Origin: Dichetophora obliterata
Taxonomy: Eukaryota; Arthropoda; Insecta; Diptera; Sciomyzidae
NCBI GenBank assembly: GCA_963920525.1
Contig: OY986439.1
Span: 210,644,906 to 210,708,905 of the forward strand
DNA: 64,000 nt
Direction of reading: 5' to 3'
Under the pieces are notes generated by a model that was not told the origin of the DNA, searched no databases, and saw only the letters and a program-made list of their open reading frames with translations. Shown piece after piece: positions 10,789 through 22,944 of the stretch. Each line of letters begins with the position of its first letter. Within the stretch, counting starts at the first letter, position 1. The translations under genes and the position numbers were made by a program.

Positions 10789-11423
10789 CAGGGACCGAAA
10801 ATAACTGTTATTTTACAATTTTCAGATGAAAAAGGCATAACGAAAAAGTGGCCGGAGGACTTTTTTAAATAAACCATTATTATCGTAATGGCAGCAGCTT
10901 CGCGAATATTAAATGCCTTTTAAATTTTTGGCTGTTACTATAAAAATTAATATTAACTGTTATTTTTGCCTTTTATTTTTTCGGGCAAAAATAACTGTTA
11001 CTTTTGACTTTTATTTTTTAAGTCAAAAATAACAGTTATTTTGTGCCTTTTATTTTTTCGGTCAAAAATATCAGGCAATTTGTATTTTTTCAAAGGCCGA
11101 ATAAAAAACTTTAGAAACTAAAAAGTTTTATAGCTCAAAATGTGCGCGCTGATGAGACGATAAAAATTGCATAAAACTTTTTTTTCCGTTCAAGTGGCCT
11201 TTAAAAAATTCAAATTGCCTGATATTTTTGACCGAAAAAATAAAAGGCACAAAATAACTGTTATTTTTGACTTAAAAAATAAAAGTCAAAAGTAACAGTT
11301 ATTTTTGCCCGAAAAAATAAAAGGCATTAAATAACTAGTATTTTTGTCGAAAAAAATAAAAGTCAAATGATAACTGCTAATATCCGACTTTTTTGATAAA
11401 AACCATAACCGGTACGGTCCCTG
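10789..11423. mobile_element. hAT-type MITE, CAGGGACCG family, copy 1
   Basis: It begins CAGGGACCGAAAATAACTG and ends CCGGTACGGTCCCTG. Flanks are an eight-base run of A on the left and AAAAAAAC on the right, consistent with an 8-base hAT duplication. The interior carries alternating blocks such as AATAACTGTTATTTTTG and TTTTATTTTTTCGG in both orientations, making it strongly self-complementary. Copy 2 (inverted) is at 61851-62488 and a relative is at 14236-15304. Confidence 0.75.
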
Positions 11424-11954
11424 AAAAAAACATAAAAATAAATCATATATATTATGTACAAAATAAAAGATAAATTTTTAAGCTGCAATAATTTGTTTTC
11501 CCAATATGTAGTAACGGTAGTTTTTGAGAAAATAAAGGTTTTATGCAAGCAAATATTTTACTTTTACATACCAATAGCTATATTATATGAAATATTCAAT
11601 GGATTTTATATCTTAAAAACTTATTTTAAAGCCTTATATATTGCTTTTTAAATAATATCTTAAATATCTGTATCGGTAATACACTTAGAATAATAATAAT
11701 GCTCAAAAGATACTTACTAAAAAAAATTTCTTAAAAAATCGAATAACTTGAGAACAAATCGTTTTTCCTTAGGCCATTCTTCTCTTTATTGAAAGTATTT
11801 CACGAGTCCATTTTCGAATCAAGGTGCTCCGAAAATCGTTGTCTCCTAAGAAAGTAGACGAACTAAGGTAAATATGCTTGAAATATAAACTTTGCGTACA
11901 AGAGCAAATCATATTATCACAAAAACACCGTAAAACATAAAATAAATCATGAAT

Positions 11955-12130
11955 GTTGATTTTCTATGATTTAAATAAAAATTCTAAATGTTTGATAGTA
12001 TAAATCATTCTTGATTTGAAATACAAATTCTAGTTTGTATGAATCAAACAACTAGAATTTGTATTTAAAATCAAGAATGATTTGAACTATCAAACATTTA
12101 GAATTTGTATTCAAATCATAGAAAATTAAC
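11955..12130. repeat. 176-base near-perfect hairpin
   Basis: The left arm (GTTGATTTTCTATGATTTAA, then CTAAATGTTTGATAGT, then AAATACAAATTCTAGTT) is matched almost base for base by the right arm around a loop of about 14 bases (TGTATGAATCAAAC). It could be a palindromic MITE. Its length and pairing would also suit a hairpin RNA precursor, but transcription is unknown. Confidence 0.7.
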
Positions 12131-12693
12131 ATACTTAATAACAGGGTCATATAGAAAAACTTTAATAAATCATAATATCACATACTTAATGAAAGATAAA
12201 TTTGTCAGCTTTAATTTTTTACTCCCAATAATGCATAATAATAACGGTAGTTTTTGAGAAAATAACGGTTATATGCAAACAAAAATTTTACTTTTACATT
12301 CAAATAGCTATAAAATGTGAAATACTCAACGGCTTTGATTAATTAAACATTTTTATGAAAGCTTATTATGTTTTCTTTAAAAAAAAAAATACCATCTCAA
12401 CTGGTACTATAATAAGAAAAATTTAGCAAGTTTTCTAAGACGATCACCAAAGAAAAATTATTTTGAAATATCGTGCACTTGAAAATCGATAAATCGATTT
12501 TTTCTTCGACCATTCCAATTTTTATTGATAACAATAGTAATCTCCCCCATAATCCAATAGCAGTAAAATACTACTGTATATAATACTCACGATAACACTA
12601 ATTAGTAGTTGGCAAATTTAAGCTTTTAAAACTCCAAGAATTTGCATAGTGAAAACAGCCCTTTTAAATTAATGTTAAACTGTCCCAACGAAA

Positions 12694-13430
12694 GTGAAAA
12701 TAAAATTCGACGTGTTCGCCGGTAGTTTAAGTTTTCGTTTAAAAAATTAATTTTAAAATCGTTTCGGGAGTGTTACAATTAAATTAATTTACGAATAAAG
12801 TTAAAAATGCGGTAATTATTATAAAAAGTTAAAGAGTGCGTATGTTTTTTTTTGTATGAGTGCGGAAAAATGGTGCTGCTCCGCGAAGCAGTGCATGTCT
12901 TATTTTGTATGCTTTTTTTCAAAGCAATTCGTGAAAATAAAAATGAATGCCATAACGAATGGCACGTAAGTGAAAATAAAATTCAACGGTAGCTTAAGTT
13001 TTCGTTTAAGAAAATAATTTTAAAATCGGTTCGGGAGTGTTTATTAAAGTAAAAAATGCGTAAATTATGATACAAATTAAAAGAGTGCGTATGTTTTTTT
13101 ATGAGTGCGGCAAAATTATGCTGCTCCGCGAAGCAGTGCATGTCTTATTTTGTATGCTTATTTTCAAAGCAATTCGTGAAAATAAAAATGAATGCCATAA
13201 CGAATGGCACGTAAGTGAAAATAAAATTCGACGGTAGCTTAAGTTTTCGTTTAAAAAATTAATTTTAAAATCGATTCGGGAGTGTTTATTAAAGTGAAGA
13301 TTAAAGTAAAAAATGCGTAAATTATGCCAAAAATTAGTGTGGCAAAATCATGCTGCTCCGCGAAGCAGTGCATGTTTAATTTTGTTTGCTTATTTGCAAA
13401 GCAATGAGTGACAATAAAAATGAATGGCAT
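12694..13430. repeat. Threefold tandem repeat, unit about 245-276 bases
   Basis: GTGAAAATAAAATTC starts each unit, at 12694, 12970 and 13215. All units share TTTAAGTTTTCGTTTA, CGGGAGTGTT, the hairpin CTGCTCCGCGAAGCAG and CAGTGCATGT. Units 1 and 2 end with ATGAATGCCATAACGAATGG followed by CACGTAAGTG, which looks like a start codon followed by a splice donor. The third unit is shortened and runs into the frame at 13420. This could be duplicated promoter/first-exon units or 5' monomers of an element. Confidence 0.6.
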
Positions 13431-13556
13431 ATTTTGTAGCCAAATGCGATCAGATCAGCTACTTCATCAGGTGCTCCAACTGCCCATTGTGTTTGCGTGA
13501 AGGCTGTTGTTTAGTCAGCACGATACGGGCAAGTTCGCCGTGCAAAGGTTCCAGAG
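13420..13556 (+). other. Possible exon ending in a splice donor
   Basis: After the third tandem unit an open stretch reads KCDQISYFIRCSNCPLCLRE and ends CCAGAG before GTAAGT, a strong donor consensus. Six cysteines in a short span might suggest a metal-binding piece, but the spacing fits no family I know. A different start (ATG at 13420) gives only 26 codons in another frame. No downstream exon was found before the transposon nest that follows. Confidence 0.25.
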
Positions 13557-14235
13557 GTAAGTTTTTATTAACCAATTATTATCGCTGCTTTGACATTTAT
13601 TACTTTTAAAAAACATTTTGTTCACATTTTTTTGAAGCAGAAAATAATAACTTTAAGGTTTATAAACCAGAGAACTGCACATGCCTACTTGAAGTCCATT
13701 TAAAGTACTTAAAATACAAGTTCAAGCTTGCTTGAGCTTGATATTTTAAATTAAGTATAACTTGAACATGAATAAGTCCACGAAAGCTTGCGACTTGCAA
13801 GTATGCTAGCTTACAAGCAAACGGCACAAAGTCCCAAGTAAAGAAAAACATGATGCCTTGAAAAGCTTGAAATTGAAGGCAACTATCCAAAGTGGCAATT
13901 AAAGCAAGTATCCAAAAACTTCAATGAGCTTGTGTAGGAAAAGCTTAAGCGTATAAGGACTTTAAAGGATTCTGTAGACTCCGTGGTTGGCAGTTTTAAG
14001 GGGTAGCTGATTTCGGAATTGATGTCAAAATTTATAATTCAAGATGGCGGATAGAGCTGTCGCCTAGATTTTTTTATATTTCTGCGAATTCTTGTAATTT
14101 TGAATATCCTCACAACGGATTTGATTTCGAGTCTAATGTCACAGTTTTAAGATTTAAGATAGAGGTTGGAGTTAAAACCTAAATTTTTACCACAGTATTG
14201 CCACCTAGTAACATGAATTTTTAAGAGCTTTAAAC

Positions 14236-15304
14236 CAGGGACCGTAACGGTTTTGAATTTTTTCAAAAAAGTCCACAAAATAATCGTTATTTTTTAACGG
14301 AATTCATATCGATCAAAAATAAAAATTAAATTTGACTTTTATTTTTGATAAAATATATAGACTTTTATTTTTTTATCAAAAATAAAAGTTAAAATTTGAC
14401 TTTTATTTTTTTAATCAAAAATTAAAATTAAGATATGACTTTTATTTTCTCGATCAAAAATATAAGTTAAAATTTACTGTTATTTTTTCGATCAAAAATA
14501 TAAATTAAAATTTGACTTTTATGTTTTTGATCAAAAATAAAAGTTAAAATTTGACTTTAGTTTTTTTGATCAAAAATAAAATTTCAAATTTGACTTTTAT
14601 TTTTCCGATCAAAAAAAGAGATTAAAATCTTGAAAGATCTTGAGAAAATAAGATTAGCTGATGGATTGATCGATATATCGATTAGTTATCGAGATATCGA
14701 TTAGCTATCGAGACATCGATTAGTTATCGATTAGTTATCGAGATATAGATTTTTCAAAAAATGTTTACTCAACGGAACCAATATTTAAATTCGGTTATAT
14801 CTTTGCTAATATTTGTCCGATCTGAATGATTTAGGTGTCATTCGAAAGATAGTTAAAATGTTTTTAATATGGAACGAAAAAATATGGTTCTGCCTTTTAA
14901 AAAATGTACTTTTTCTGTTAAAGGAGCCAGATAGACTTTTATCAAAGGTTGTTTGTTGAATTCTGAAGTAAATATTGATATTTTTCCTAATTTTTATAAA
15001 AAAAGTGGCTGCCTTTTACAAATTGCACAATAACTTGTTTTTTTTTAATGATACCCAAATTGTCCCGATCGGTCAAATATTAGCATAGATATAGTCGAAT
15101 TTACATTAAGACTTCTTTTAGTAAAATTTTTTTAAAAATCGATATCTCCATAACTTATCGATATATCTATAAATCCTTTAGTGAATCTTATTTTCTTAAT
15201 AAGGTCTTCAAAACTGCATATTCAGATCTTGGGGCCACGGAAATCGTAATCGTGCCGACTTTTTGAAAATAAATTTCGGAAATAACTGTTATTTTCGGTC
15301 CCTG
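14236..15304. mobile_element. hAT-type element, CAGGGACCG family relative, with internal minisatellite
   Basis: It starts CAGGGACCGTAACGG and ends ATTTTCGGTCCCTG. The flanks CTTTAAAC and TTTTAAAC are an 8-base duplication with one mismatch. The first 400 bases hold eight or so copies of a roughly 45-base unit mixing ATCAAAAATAAAAGTTAAAA and TTTGACTTTTATTTTT. Next comes a run of TATCGAT-type motifs (14660-14750). No open frame. Confidence 0.75.
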
Positions 15305-15983
15305 TTTTAAACATCATTTAACAGTGTTAGGGGTCGCTGATTTCGAATTTGAATTAAGAATTTTAAAATTCAATATGCTGGATAAGGTTGCCATCTAATT
15401 TTTTAATTTCAAAATAACGTAATTTTTTTTTATAATAAACCTACCATCTAATAATATGTATTTTTTAAGAGTTTTAAACATCATGCAACAGTCATAATTT
15501 AATCAGGCTTCGCTGATTTATCTGAACTGAATTCGTAAAAATAAAAAAAATAAGGTGGCAACCCTATCCACCATATTGAATTTTTAAATTCTGAATTCAA
15601 ATTCGAAATCAGCGACGCCCTAACACTGTTAAATAATGTTTACAACTCTTAAAAATACATTTTAATAGCTCACAATACTGTGGCAAAAATTACGGTGGCA
15701 GCCCTAGCCTCCATCTTATATTTTAAAACTTTGACAGTAGATTCGAAAACAAATCCGTTGTCAGAATTTCAAAATTGCATGAATTTGCAAAAATACCAAA
15801 AAATCTAGGTGGCAGCTCTATCCGCCATCTTGATCCGGAAATAAATCAATTCTGAAATAAGCTACCCCCTAAAACTGCCAACGGAGTCCACAGAGCCCTT
15901 AAAAGTTTTAATACGCTTAAGCTTTCTCTACACAAGCTGAATTTTTTGGATACTTGCTTTAAATTCAATTAATTGAATACTTA

Positions 15984-16427
15984 GGCTGTGTGTCAAAAGG
16001 AAACTTTTCAGTCGTGGTAGGATAGAAAATATCAAGTTGAATAAAATTTGTGTGTGTTGAAATTTGTCTTTTTTGCTGTGTGAAATAAATGGACGATGAA
16101 ATTTTGACAAATACAAATTTTGACGTTTCACATTTCACGAAGATTTATAACGCCATCACCAATTACGAATCTTTTGATTCTATTGAAAACTGTACTTTAA
16201 TTGTGTCAGTCGCATCAGCGGCTAACCACAAACACAATTACCGTTGGCTAGTCGCACTTCACGACCTCGGTGATGAAACGACGCGAGTCGAATGGTTGTT
16301 TTTTTGATTGTTAAAATTTGTAGTAGCCCCTCGGGCTACTATATTCACCTCACAAATGCCAAACATTGTTCTACCAACTGTAAAAATTTGATCATCCGAC
16401 TGAAAAGTTTCCGATTGACACACAGCC
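15984..16427. mobile_element. PIF/Harbinger-type MITE, TSD TTA, with a small open frame
   Basis: The ends GGCTGTGTGTCAAAAGGAAA and TTTCCGATTGACACACAGCC are inverted through CTTTTCAGTCG. TTA flanks both sides (15981-15983, 16428-16430). Inside, a 72-codon plus-strand frame (16089-16307) starts MDDEILTNTNFDVSHF and contains HNYRWLVALHDLGDETTRVE. I do not recognise it; it has no transposase motif and may be chance or captured sequence. Confidence 0.8.
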
Positions 16428-16565
16428 TTACGAGCTTACAAGCTTTTGCCGATCGTTTCAAGCTTTTCAACTCTCTGCCTGACAAAGTAAGTCTCAACAA
16501 GCCAAGCCAACGAGCAATCAGGGATATGACTTGCATCTTTTTGGTATTTTTGCAAACAGGCTAAA

Positions 16566-17571
16566 CAGTGTTGCCATGAAAAAAAATTTTACAGCGTAAC
16601 TTTTGCACTCTGCTCGTCGGATTTCTCATTGGATTTGTGAAACTCTGAAAACAAGAACTAAGAAATTTTCAGGTGCATTTTACAACAAAGAAGACAAATA
16701 AAATATTGCATTTTATTAGACGTATGACGTATATTTTAGGTTTATTTGTTTAAATAAATCACATTTTTTTCAAAAGTCAATTCAATCATCATTATAAATA
16801 TAGAAAATATATTATAACTAATTACATTTTGAAAATATTTTTGAACACACAAACAAAGAGTAAAAATCAAATTAAAAATACATTTGCAACCCAGTTTGGT
16901 TTAATGTAGATCTCTTAAATCGGTAAAAATTAAATGCATAGAGCTATAATACATAATTTTTCAATTTTAACTCTATAAATGTAACGCTTTTGCTTCAAGT
17001 AAATTAACGAAAAAATGTTGTTGTTTTAAGCCAGCAAAAACTACAAAAAAATTTAAATATAGTGAAAAAAATATGTGTAAAAAATATAATTTTTTTGAAG
17101 TCTTATATACATTGCTTTATTAAATTTTTTTATCAATTCTTTATCAATTTCAAGACTAAAGCAAGTAAAATATTTCATACCCAAAAATCTTTTGTATGCA
17201 GAGTTCCTTCCATTGTTTCTAACTCTAATCTATTGCGAACTTTAGTTTTATTAATATTTATTTGACTAAAAGTTCGCTCAACGTTAGCTGAGGAATTCGG
17301 TAAGCTCAGCAATTCAAAAATAAATTTTCCCATTATAGGAAATGCAGGAGTACCATCGCATCTTTTTATTTTAAAGTTGCCATCAATTTTATTATACTAA
17401 TTTTTTTCTTTTCATGAATATATCTATATAAAAATATATGCAAAATCGGACGCCGGATCTACTTTTTCTGAAATCGTAACATTTTGAAGAATTTTGGTCA
17501 AATATCGGAACGTCGGATTCAAGTGTTAAAATCGTAACGTATCCGATATATCGGACCATATGGCAACGCTG
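16566..17571. mobile_element. hAT element, deleted, perfect 8-base TSD
   Basis: The left end CAGTGTTGCCAT and the right end ATGGCAACGCTG are inverted repeats of the common hAT type. The target duplication AGGCTAAA is exact on both sides (16558-16565 and 17572-17579). The interior holds the transposase C-terminus at 17175-17398 on the minus strand. At about 1 kb it is a deletion derivative of an autonomous element (usually 2.5-5 kb). Confidence 0.85.
17175..17398 (-). pseudogene. hAT transposase C-terminal (hATC dimerisation) fragment
   Basis: The minus-strand frame has KRCDGTPAFPIMGKFIFELL, then SLPNSSANVERTFSQININK, then TKVRNRLELETMEGTLH, ending in TGA at 17175. The LSLPxSxAxVERxFS and K.RNRL pattern is the signature of the hATC dimerisation region found at the end of hAT transposases. 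Only about 74 codons survive; the zinc finger and the DDE catalytic part are gone. The frame is clean, so the host copy is not very old or the piece is short by deletion alone. Confidence 0.85.
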
Positions 17572-17737
17572 AGGCTAAAGCTTGCGTATTCAAGTTTGGA
17601 TACTTACTTGAAATCAAGTACTTGAAAAGGCTTGAACTTCAAGTTGGCTTGTGCAGTTCTCTGGTATGAACAGTGTAAAAATTTCAGAAATTCAAATTAT
17701 TTTTTTTTCATAAATTATTAGTTAGAAGACTTAGGAT

Positions 17738-17983
17738 CTCGACCAAAAAGGTAAAAGGGTTTAAATGCATTTAAGTCCATGGCGAGGAAAGCAATTTGAA
17801 AATTTTATTTTGTTCGAAGCTCCATACAAAAATTGTTAGGAAAATGCTCATAAATGTGACAGTAAATCCATTTTAAGGATGGGGACAAGTGCATTTTGAA
17901 GAGCTAAGAAAAATATTTCATGTTATTGGAAAAACTCGAAAAAGAGCTTAAATGACTTAAGCCCTTTTGCCTTTTAGGTCGAG
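17738..17983. repeat. Foldback MITE, 246 bases
   Basis: CTCGACCAAAAAGGTAAAAG on the left matches the complement of CTTTTGCCTTTTAGGTCGAG on the right, continuing through GGGTTTAAATGCATTTAAG. No genes inside. Confidence 0.65.
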
Positions 17984-19451
17984 AGGTATTTATAAGACTT
18001 TAAAAATATGAAGAGATTACGAGTGCGGGTTTTGTGGCGCCAAGATCTGAAAATGCATTTTTATAGTACTCATTGAGAAAATAAGATTCACAGAAGGAAT
18101 TATAGATATATTTTTAAGTTGTCGAGTTATCGACTTTTAAAAAATTTTACACTTTATGAAGCTTATATGAAAATTCGGCTAGATCTTTTCTAATGTTTGA
18201 CCGATTTAAATGGTTCAGGTACATTTCAAAAGAAAATTGATATGTCTTTAAGATAAAAAATAAAACAAATAATTTCTTTCCAACCAGTCACGCTACAGAC
18301 GGTTTTTCTGTATACTATAATTTTTGTTTGCATAAAAACCGTTATTTTCTCTAAAAAATTCTGTTATTAAGGGAAAACAAAAACATCATTTGTTACAAGC
18401 TGAAACAATGACCTTTCGTTTAGTGTATAATATGTTAAACTTTTTTTATCATTTGTTGCTGTATTTTTTATTTTTGCATACATACTAGGCTACTAGTACA
18501 TTGATAAGGTTTTTTGATTTTAAATAATCGTTCATTTTGGGAATGCAGTTTTGACGTACTCATGGTCAAAATAAGATTCAATGACGGAGCTTTCGATATA
18601 TCGGTATATGCTTGTGGGTTACATTCCTTGCGATAGGGTAATTAATTTCGATGTAGGCATGCGAGGAACACCATTTAAAAAATTAAAATATATATTAAAT
18701 CCGGCAAAATTACCTTTTCAACAATATAAAAATTAAGGTGAAGACTCAATGGGTTAATGAGATATGGTAATTTTAACATCTTAACATAAATTGAAATTAA
18801 AAAATATTTTTGCTTACTCACACTTACTGAATTACTTTGCAAAACACTTAAAGGCCATTAACTGCAGTCAGCATTCGGCATTAAACAATTCAATATGCTT
18901 TATGATGTAAAGGTCCACCTCCTGTCCACTCTCTTCCTAAAACACCAGAAAAACTCCCTTAAAAAGCACCTCAGTAACTCAACTCGTGAATCGAAAACTT
19001 TGCATTTCAAAGATTTGTTTCAATAGTTTTCAACATGGACAAGCAAATAAATTCAGCCAATGCTTCTATAAATGACTGAATGAAGGAAGGACAGAATGAA
19101 TAAAGGAATGTCTTCGAGAAGCACTTACAATCAAACAACAAAATTGCACCATTGTTTTTGGGCCAAAAACTAAAAGTAACAAAAAAAAAAAAACTGCTAA
19201 GACATAGGGTTTGGGAATTTTTGGGAGTTTGCAAGCCATACCACACTTCTAAAGCGTGGTAAAAAACGACGCTAAGCAACAAATAAATTAAACAAAAGTA
19301 CAAGAAAATGGCAAATTTCAAAAGTTCTGTTTTGTATTCCGGACTATTTATTGTTTTGTATTTAAGACGAAGACGTAGACTGCAGTCAATGTAGAATTAG
19401 AAGATACCCAAACGGGAAATAGTGTTGGGGGGAAGCTGCAGTAAAGCTGTA
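17984..19451. other. AT-rich stretch with fragments of the 14236-15304 family
   Basis: Phrases such as CAAGATCTGAAAATGCA, GAAAATAAGATTCAC and GATATATCGGTATA (18030-18130 and 18540-18610) resemble parts of the hAT-type element at 14236-15304 in opposite orientation. A 104-codon minus-strand frame at 19007-19321 is low-complexity and hydrophobic and is not taken as a gene. Nothing else is recognised. Confidence 0.4.
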
Positions 19452-21548
19452 CACGGAGAGAAATAATATTCTTATATTGTTTGGTTCCAAATCCTTAATA
19501 TCACGCTTTTGTGAAATCAATTCAAACTCACTTAAACGAAGCATTAAAACTTAAATAATTCTTATAATGAGTATTCTATATATTTTTAATATTCAGTTTA
19601 AGCGATGTTTTCTTGAATCGAGAATGGATTGCTTTGTTCTAGAAACTAAAACCAAATTTAAAATAGCACAATCAATTCTTAAAATAAAATGAAATGCAAA
19701 TTGAAATATGTGAATTTTGCATGTAAAATCATTAAAGGTGTACAGCAGTAAAATTAAGCATTATTGATTAAATTAGCGTTGATATAGTGTTTTCATTATA
19801 TTGAAAAAAGAAATACATGTCAAACTATAAACTATTTATTATAAAAAAAATTGACACTTAATCTTTTCTGTCTAAAAAATTGTTGACTTATGTCAGAAAA
19901 AGATTTATTTGGATCAAAAAACTTGCTCTCTTTTCCAAAAAAAGTTTCTCATATCAAGTAAAAGCCTTTTATAAGAAAACTATACTCTTAGATCAAGAAA
20001 ATTGTTATCATATTAAGAAAGTAAACAAGTAGAAACAAGAAAAATATATTTTGATTTTAAGAAAATGTTTCATTCACTAAGTTATTTTTTTTAGGTTAAG
20101 AAACTTTTTGTTTCTCGATAAAATAAAAATAGTGCTTAAATTGATAATTTTATGCATGAGTTAGAACCGATAGCCTTTTTGCTTGATTCAACCTTAGAAT
20201 GCTTGATTTTTCTCTTCGTAGAAACTCAAGTTATAAGATTTTAAATAATCCTGAAGTCTTATTAGCTCGAAAGTCTTCTTATATTGTCTTTTGCATGAAT
20301 GTATGTGCATAAAACTTTTGGCTTTTAACCCTTTCAGTACCTTTTAAGAAATAATAAGGAAAAAAATTTAGAAAGGCTAAATTTTTGATAAAGACAAAAC
20401 TGTTTGGCTTCCGCACACTCATTTCAAATGCATGTTCATTACAATGGACAAGGTTAACGAAACGAAAGGGTTAAACGATATTGAGTATCACATGCATTTT
20501 CAGTAAATATATTTTTTTTTGGAAATAATCTTAAAAATAAAATGAAAACAATTGATTTCTTATTTTTTTTCTACAATTAATATATTCAAAGCAAGCCTAT
20601 TTTGTAAATCAGATATGTCTTAATTGATAAATAGAAGCCATTGACCGAAACTGATCGGTTCAAATTTTTAAAATTTTTTCACTGGTTGGAAAACCATGTA
20701 TGCATTATTCTGTTTATGCTACGCGCTTTGTCCATTTTTTGTACAAGCACAATTTGATCCATTTTAATGTTAATATTGTAAAACCAGCAAAGTTACGTTA
20801 CTTGATGTAAATTTAATTCTAAATACTTGAAATATTAGGGATGCTGCAAAATTAAAAAAATTAATAAAGAATTGTATTTTTTAAATTATAAATTGAAATC
20901 AATATTTGATTTTAGAAAATCATAAAAAATTGAAACGAAACACTTAATTATATTAATATTTATTAAATAAACTCACAGTGCTACCGGTAGCATTCTCTAT
21001 ATTTTGTAGAAATGCTTTTGCGGTCAGCTGATCAAATACACAACGAAATTTACAAAGAAGACAATAGGGTTTCGACGTTGTATTTTGAATACTGTGCATT
21101 TTGTTTTTGTACTTTTAAAAAATTCACTACAAACATCAAATTTATCTAAAATATAAAATACAAGGGCAAATGCACAAATAATATTTAAATTCTCTAATAC
21201 TACGTTTACATTAGGCCAAATGACTCATTTCAGCTCATTTAGCTAAATGAGAAACGAAATCATCTCATTTTCTATACAAATTCTCAGATTCAATTCAACT
21301 CATTTGAAACAAATGTATGAGATTGGAAACGTTCTTGAAACTTACAATAAACAATTTCAAACGCATTCAATGGAGAATGGATAAAAAATACTGAACACAC
21401 CAAAAACAAATGAAAACGTAAACGATAAATAAAAAATAAAAAAACAACAAAAAACCAAAATAATGCATGAGAATGAAGGGAAATTTTATGCATGAGTGAG
21501 AGCCGATAGCCTTCTCGCTTGATGAGTGCTTGTTTTTTTTTCTCCGTG
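19452..21548. mobile_element. TIR element with CACGGAGAGAAA ends and TA flanks
   Basis: The left end CACGGAGAGAAA is preceded by TA; the right end TTTTCTCCGTG is followed by TA. An internal copy of the right end (GATAGCC, GCTTGAT, TTTTTCTCTTCG then TA) lies at about 20152-20218 and the full one at 21484-21548. Either two related elements are joined or one right end was duplicated. TA flanks suggest the Tc1/mariner superfamily. No transposase is seen. Confidence 0.55.
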
Positions 21549-21556
21549 TAGAAAAT

Positions 21557-22591
21557 CACTGCCATCTAAACTACAGCTTGCAGAAGCTTGCTTCTGCTAA
21601 AACTTGTGTGAAATTTCCGAGTTACTTAAGAAAGTGTGAATCAAGTACAGAAACAGACAGCCGATGTCGGCCAACAACAAATGCCGGAAGTTATTGAGCG
21701 ATACAGACAGAAACAAACGATACAAAGCGATGGTTTTGGTGGCACTCATCAGAAGTGGGTTCAAAATGAAGTGGTACTGGTGGTGGAGTTGGTGGTGAAA
21801 CTGCAGTTGATGGTTCGATGAATTTATTACTTTTGGTGTTCAACAAAATTACAGAAACAGCAGAACAACTACAAGAACTTGAAGTAGCTATTAAAAGTTT
21901 TCGAAACTAAAACGAGTGTTAGAGTTGTAAGCGCTGAGTGAGAGAGGAATCTCTTAAAAAAACTGGAAGCCAGCCCAAGAAGATGCTATTAAAAAGTAAA
22001 TTTGAAGAAATTTATTTAATGATATGATGACAAAATCATACAAATTTAACATTATTTACACGCTGTTCATACTACTCAATCTTTTTATAACTCAAAAACT
22101 ATCAAGTTTTATGATAAAATAGTATATTACGTAAATTTATAACACTGTGCATGAATTGGAAAATTAAAAAAAAATAGCTGGGGACGTAGCAGGCAAGCTT
22201 AATTTGAGGACGTTAATTTTAATGGCCAATTTTTAATTCTTTGGCTCCTTTTCCAGACATTTAATGCTTAAAGCCAATGACATTTGATGCAATTTTTATA
22301 AGAATAGATTAAAATTTTGTTAGAAATGGTGGAACATTTATAATTACTTGGGGAATAATATCGTATAGCACTTTGACCCTTGCAACCTAAGCCTTAGTGT
22401 CGAAATTAATTCCATGAATAAAAAGCGGTTTTTATTGTATAAAACTTTATTCAAACAAAAATAAATAAACTTTTTGAAGTAATAATATTCGCCCTAAATA
22501 CTGTCGCTAAATAAAATTACAAATTTACCCGAAATAATCAAACCCCTGGGTCAAAAAGAGCCCTAAATATATTGAAAGCAAATTTTTTTAT
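21557..22591. other. Less AT-rich, apparently single-copy stretch; possible 5'UTR
   Basis: Between 21600 and 21990 the composition differs from its surroundings (CAGAAACAGACAGCCGATGT, GGTACTGGTGGTGGAGTTGG). A 61-codon frame (21636-21821) lies there without family motifs. It might be a non-coding or partial first exon of a host gene; no splice sites could be fixed. From 22000 to 22590 nothing is recognised. Confidence 0.25.
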
Positions 22592-22944
22592 ATATATGTC
22601 GCAGTATCCTCTATTAGAGGAATCTTTGCATTATTTGAACGTCCATTGTAATTTAAATTATTCAACACAAGACAGTCTCAATGGGTGCACGTGATTTTTC
22701 TAACTGCCAAATTATTTTTATTTTCAAAAGTCATTATTTATTTCAATCTATGATTTTGCTTTTACTGTCACTTCACTTAAATTGTTCATCAAATCAAAGT
22801 GCAAAGTACATTCAAGTATATTGAAATCACTGAATTTTACGTGCAACCCATGATTCTATCCAAGCATAGCCAATGCTTGTTGTGTTGTTTAAACTTGACA
22901 TAACAGTTTACTTTGTTAACAATATCTAACACTGCGACATATAT
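22592..22944. repeat. Candidate short TIR element (ATATATGTCGCAGT ends)
   Basis: ATATATGTCGCAGT on the left is matched by ACTGCGACATATAT on the right, 353 bases apart. The interior is AT-rich with no frame. No target duplication is clear, so this rests on the 14-base ends alone. Confidence 0.35.

Larger units (their letters stand above)
13668..17663. mobile_element. hAT-type long-arm foldback element, host of a transposon nest
   Basis: CAGAGAACTGCACA at 13668 and its complement TGTGCAGTTCTCTG ending at 17663 form the ends, with match continuing through GCCxACTTGAAGT. The flanks TTATAAAC and GTATGAAC agree in six of eight bases, compatible with an old 8-base hAT duplication. The inner arms (from about 13880 and 13927 against 15938 and 15975) are inverted, running through AGCTTGTGTAG and GGAGATAGAGC-type blocks such as GATGGCGGATAGAGCTG. 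Three further elements sit inside (14236-15304, 15984-16427, 16566-17571). The element's own length without them is about 1.5 kb, with no transposase of its own. Confidence 0.6.

Noticed and set aside
13420..13609. A RING or zinc-finger gene
   Set aside because: Cysteine spacing (C-x2-C-x2-C) fits no known finger and histidines are lacking; kept only as a possible exon.
19007..19321. A 104-residue minus-strand membrane protein
   Set aside because: Low-complexity hydrophobic translation of T-rich sequence, with no signal or family pattern and no gene context.
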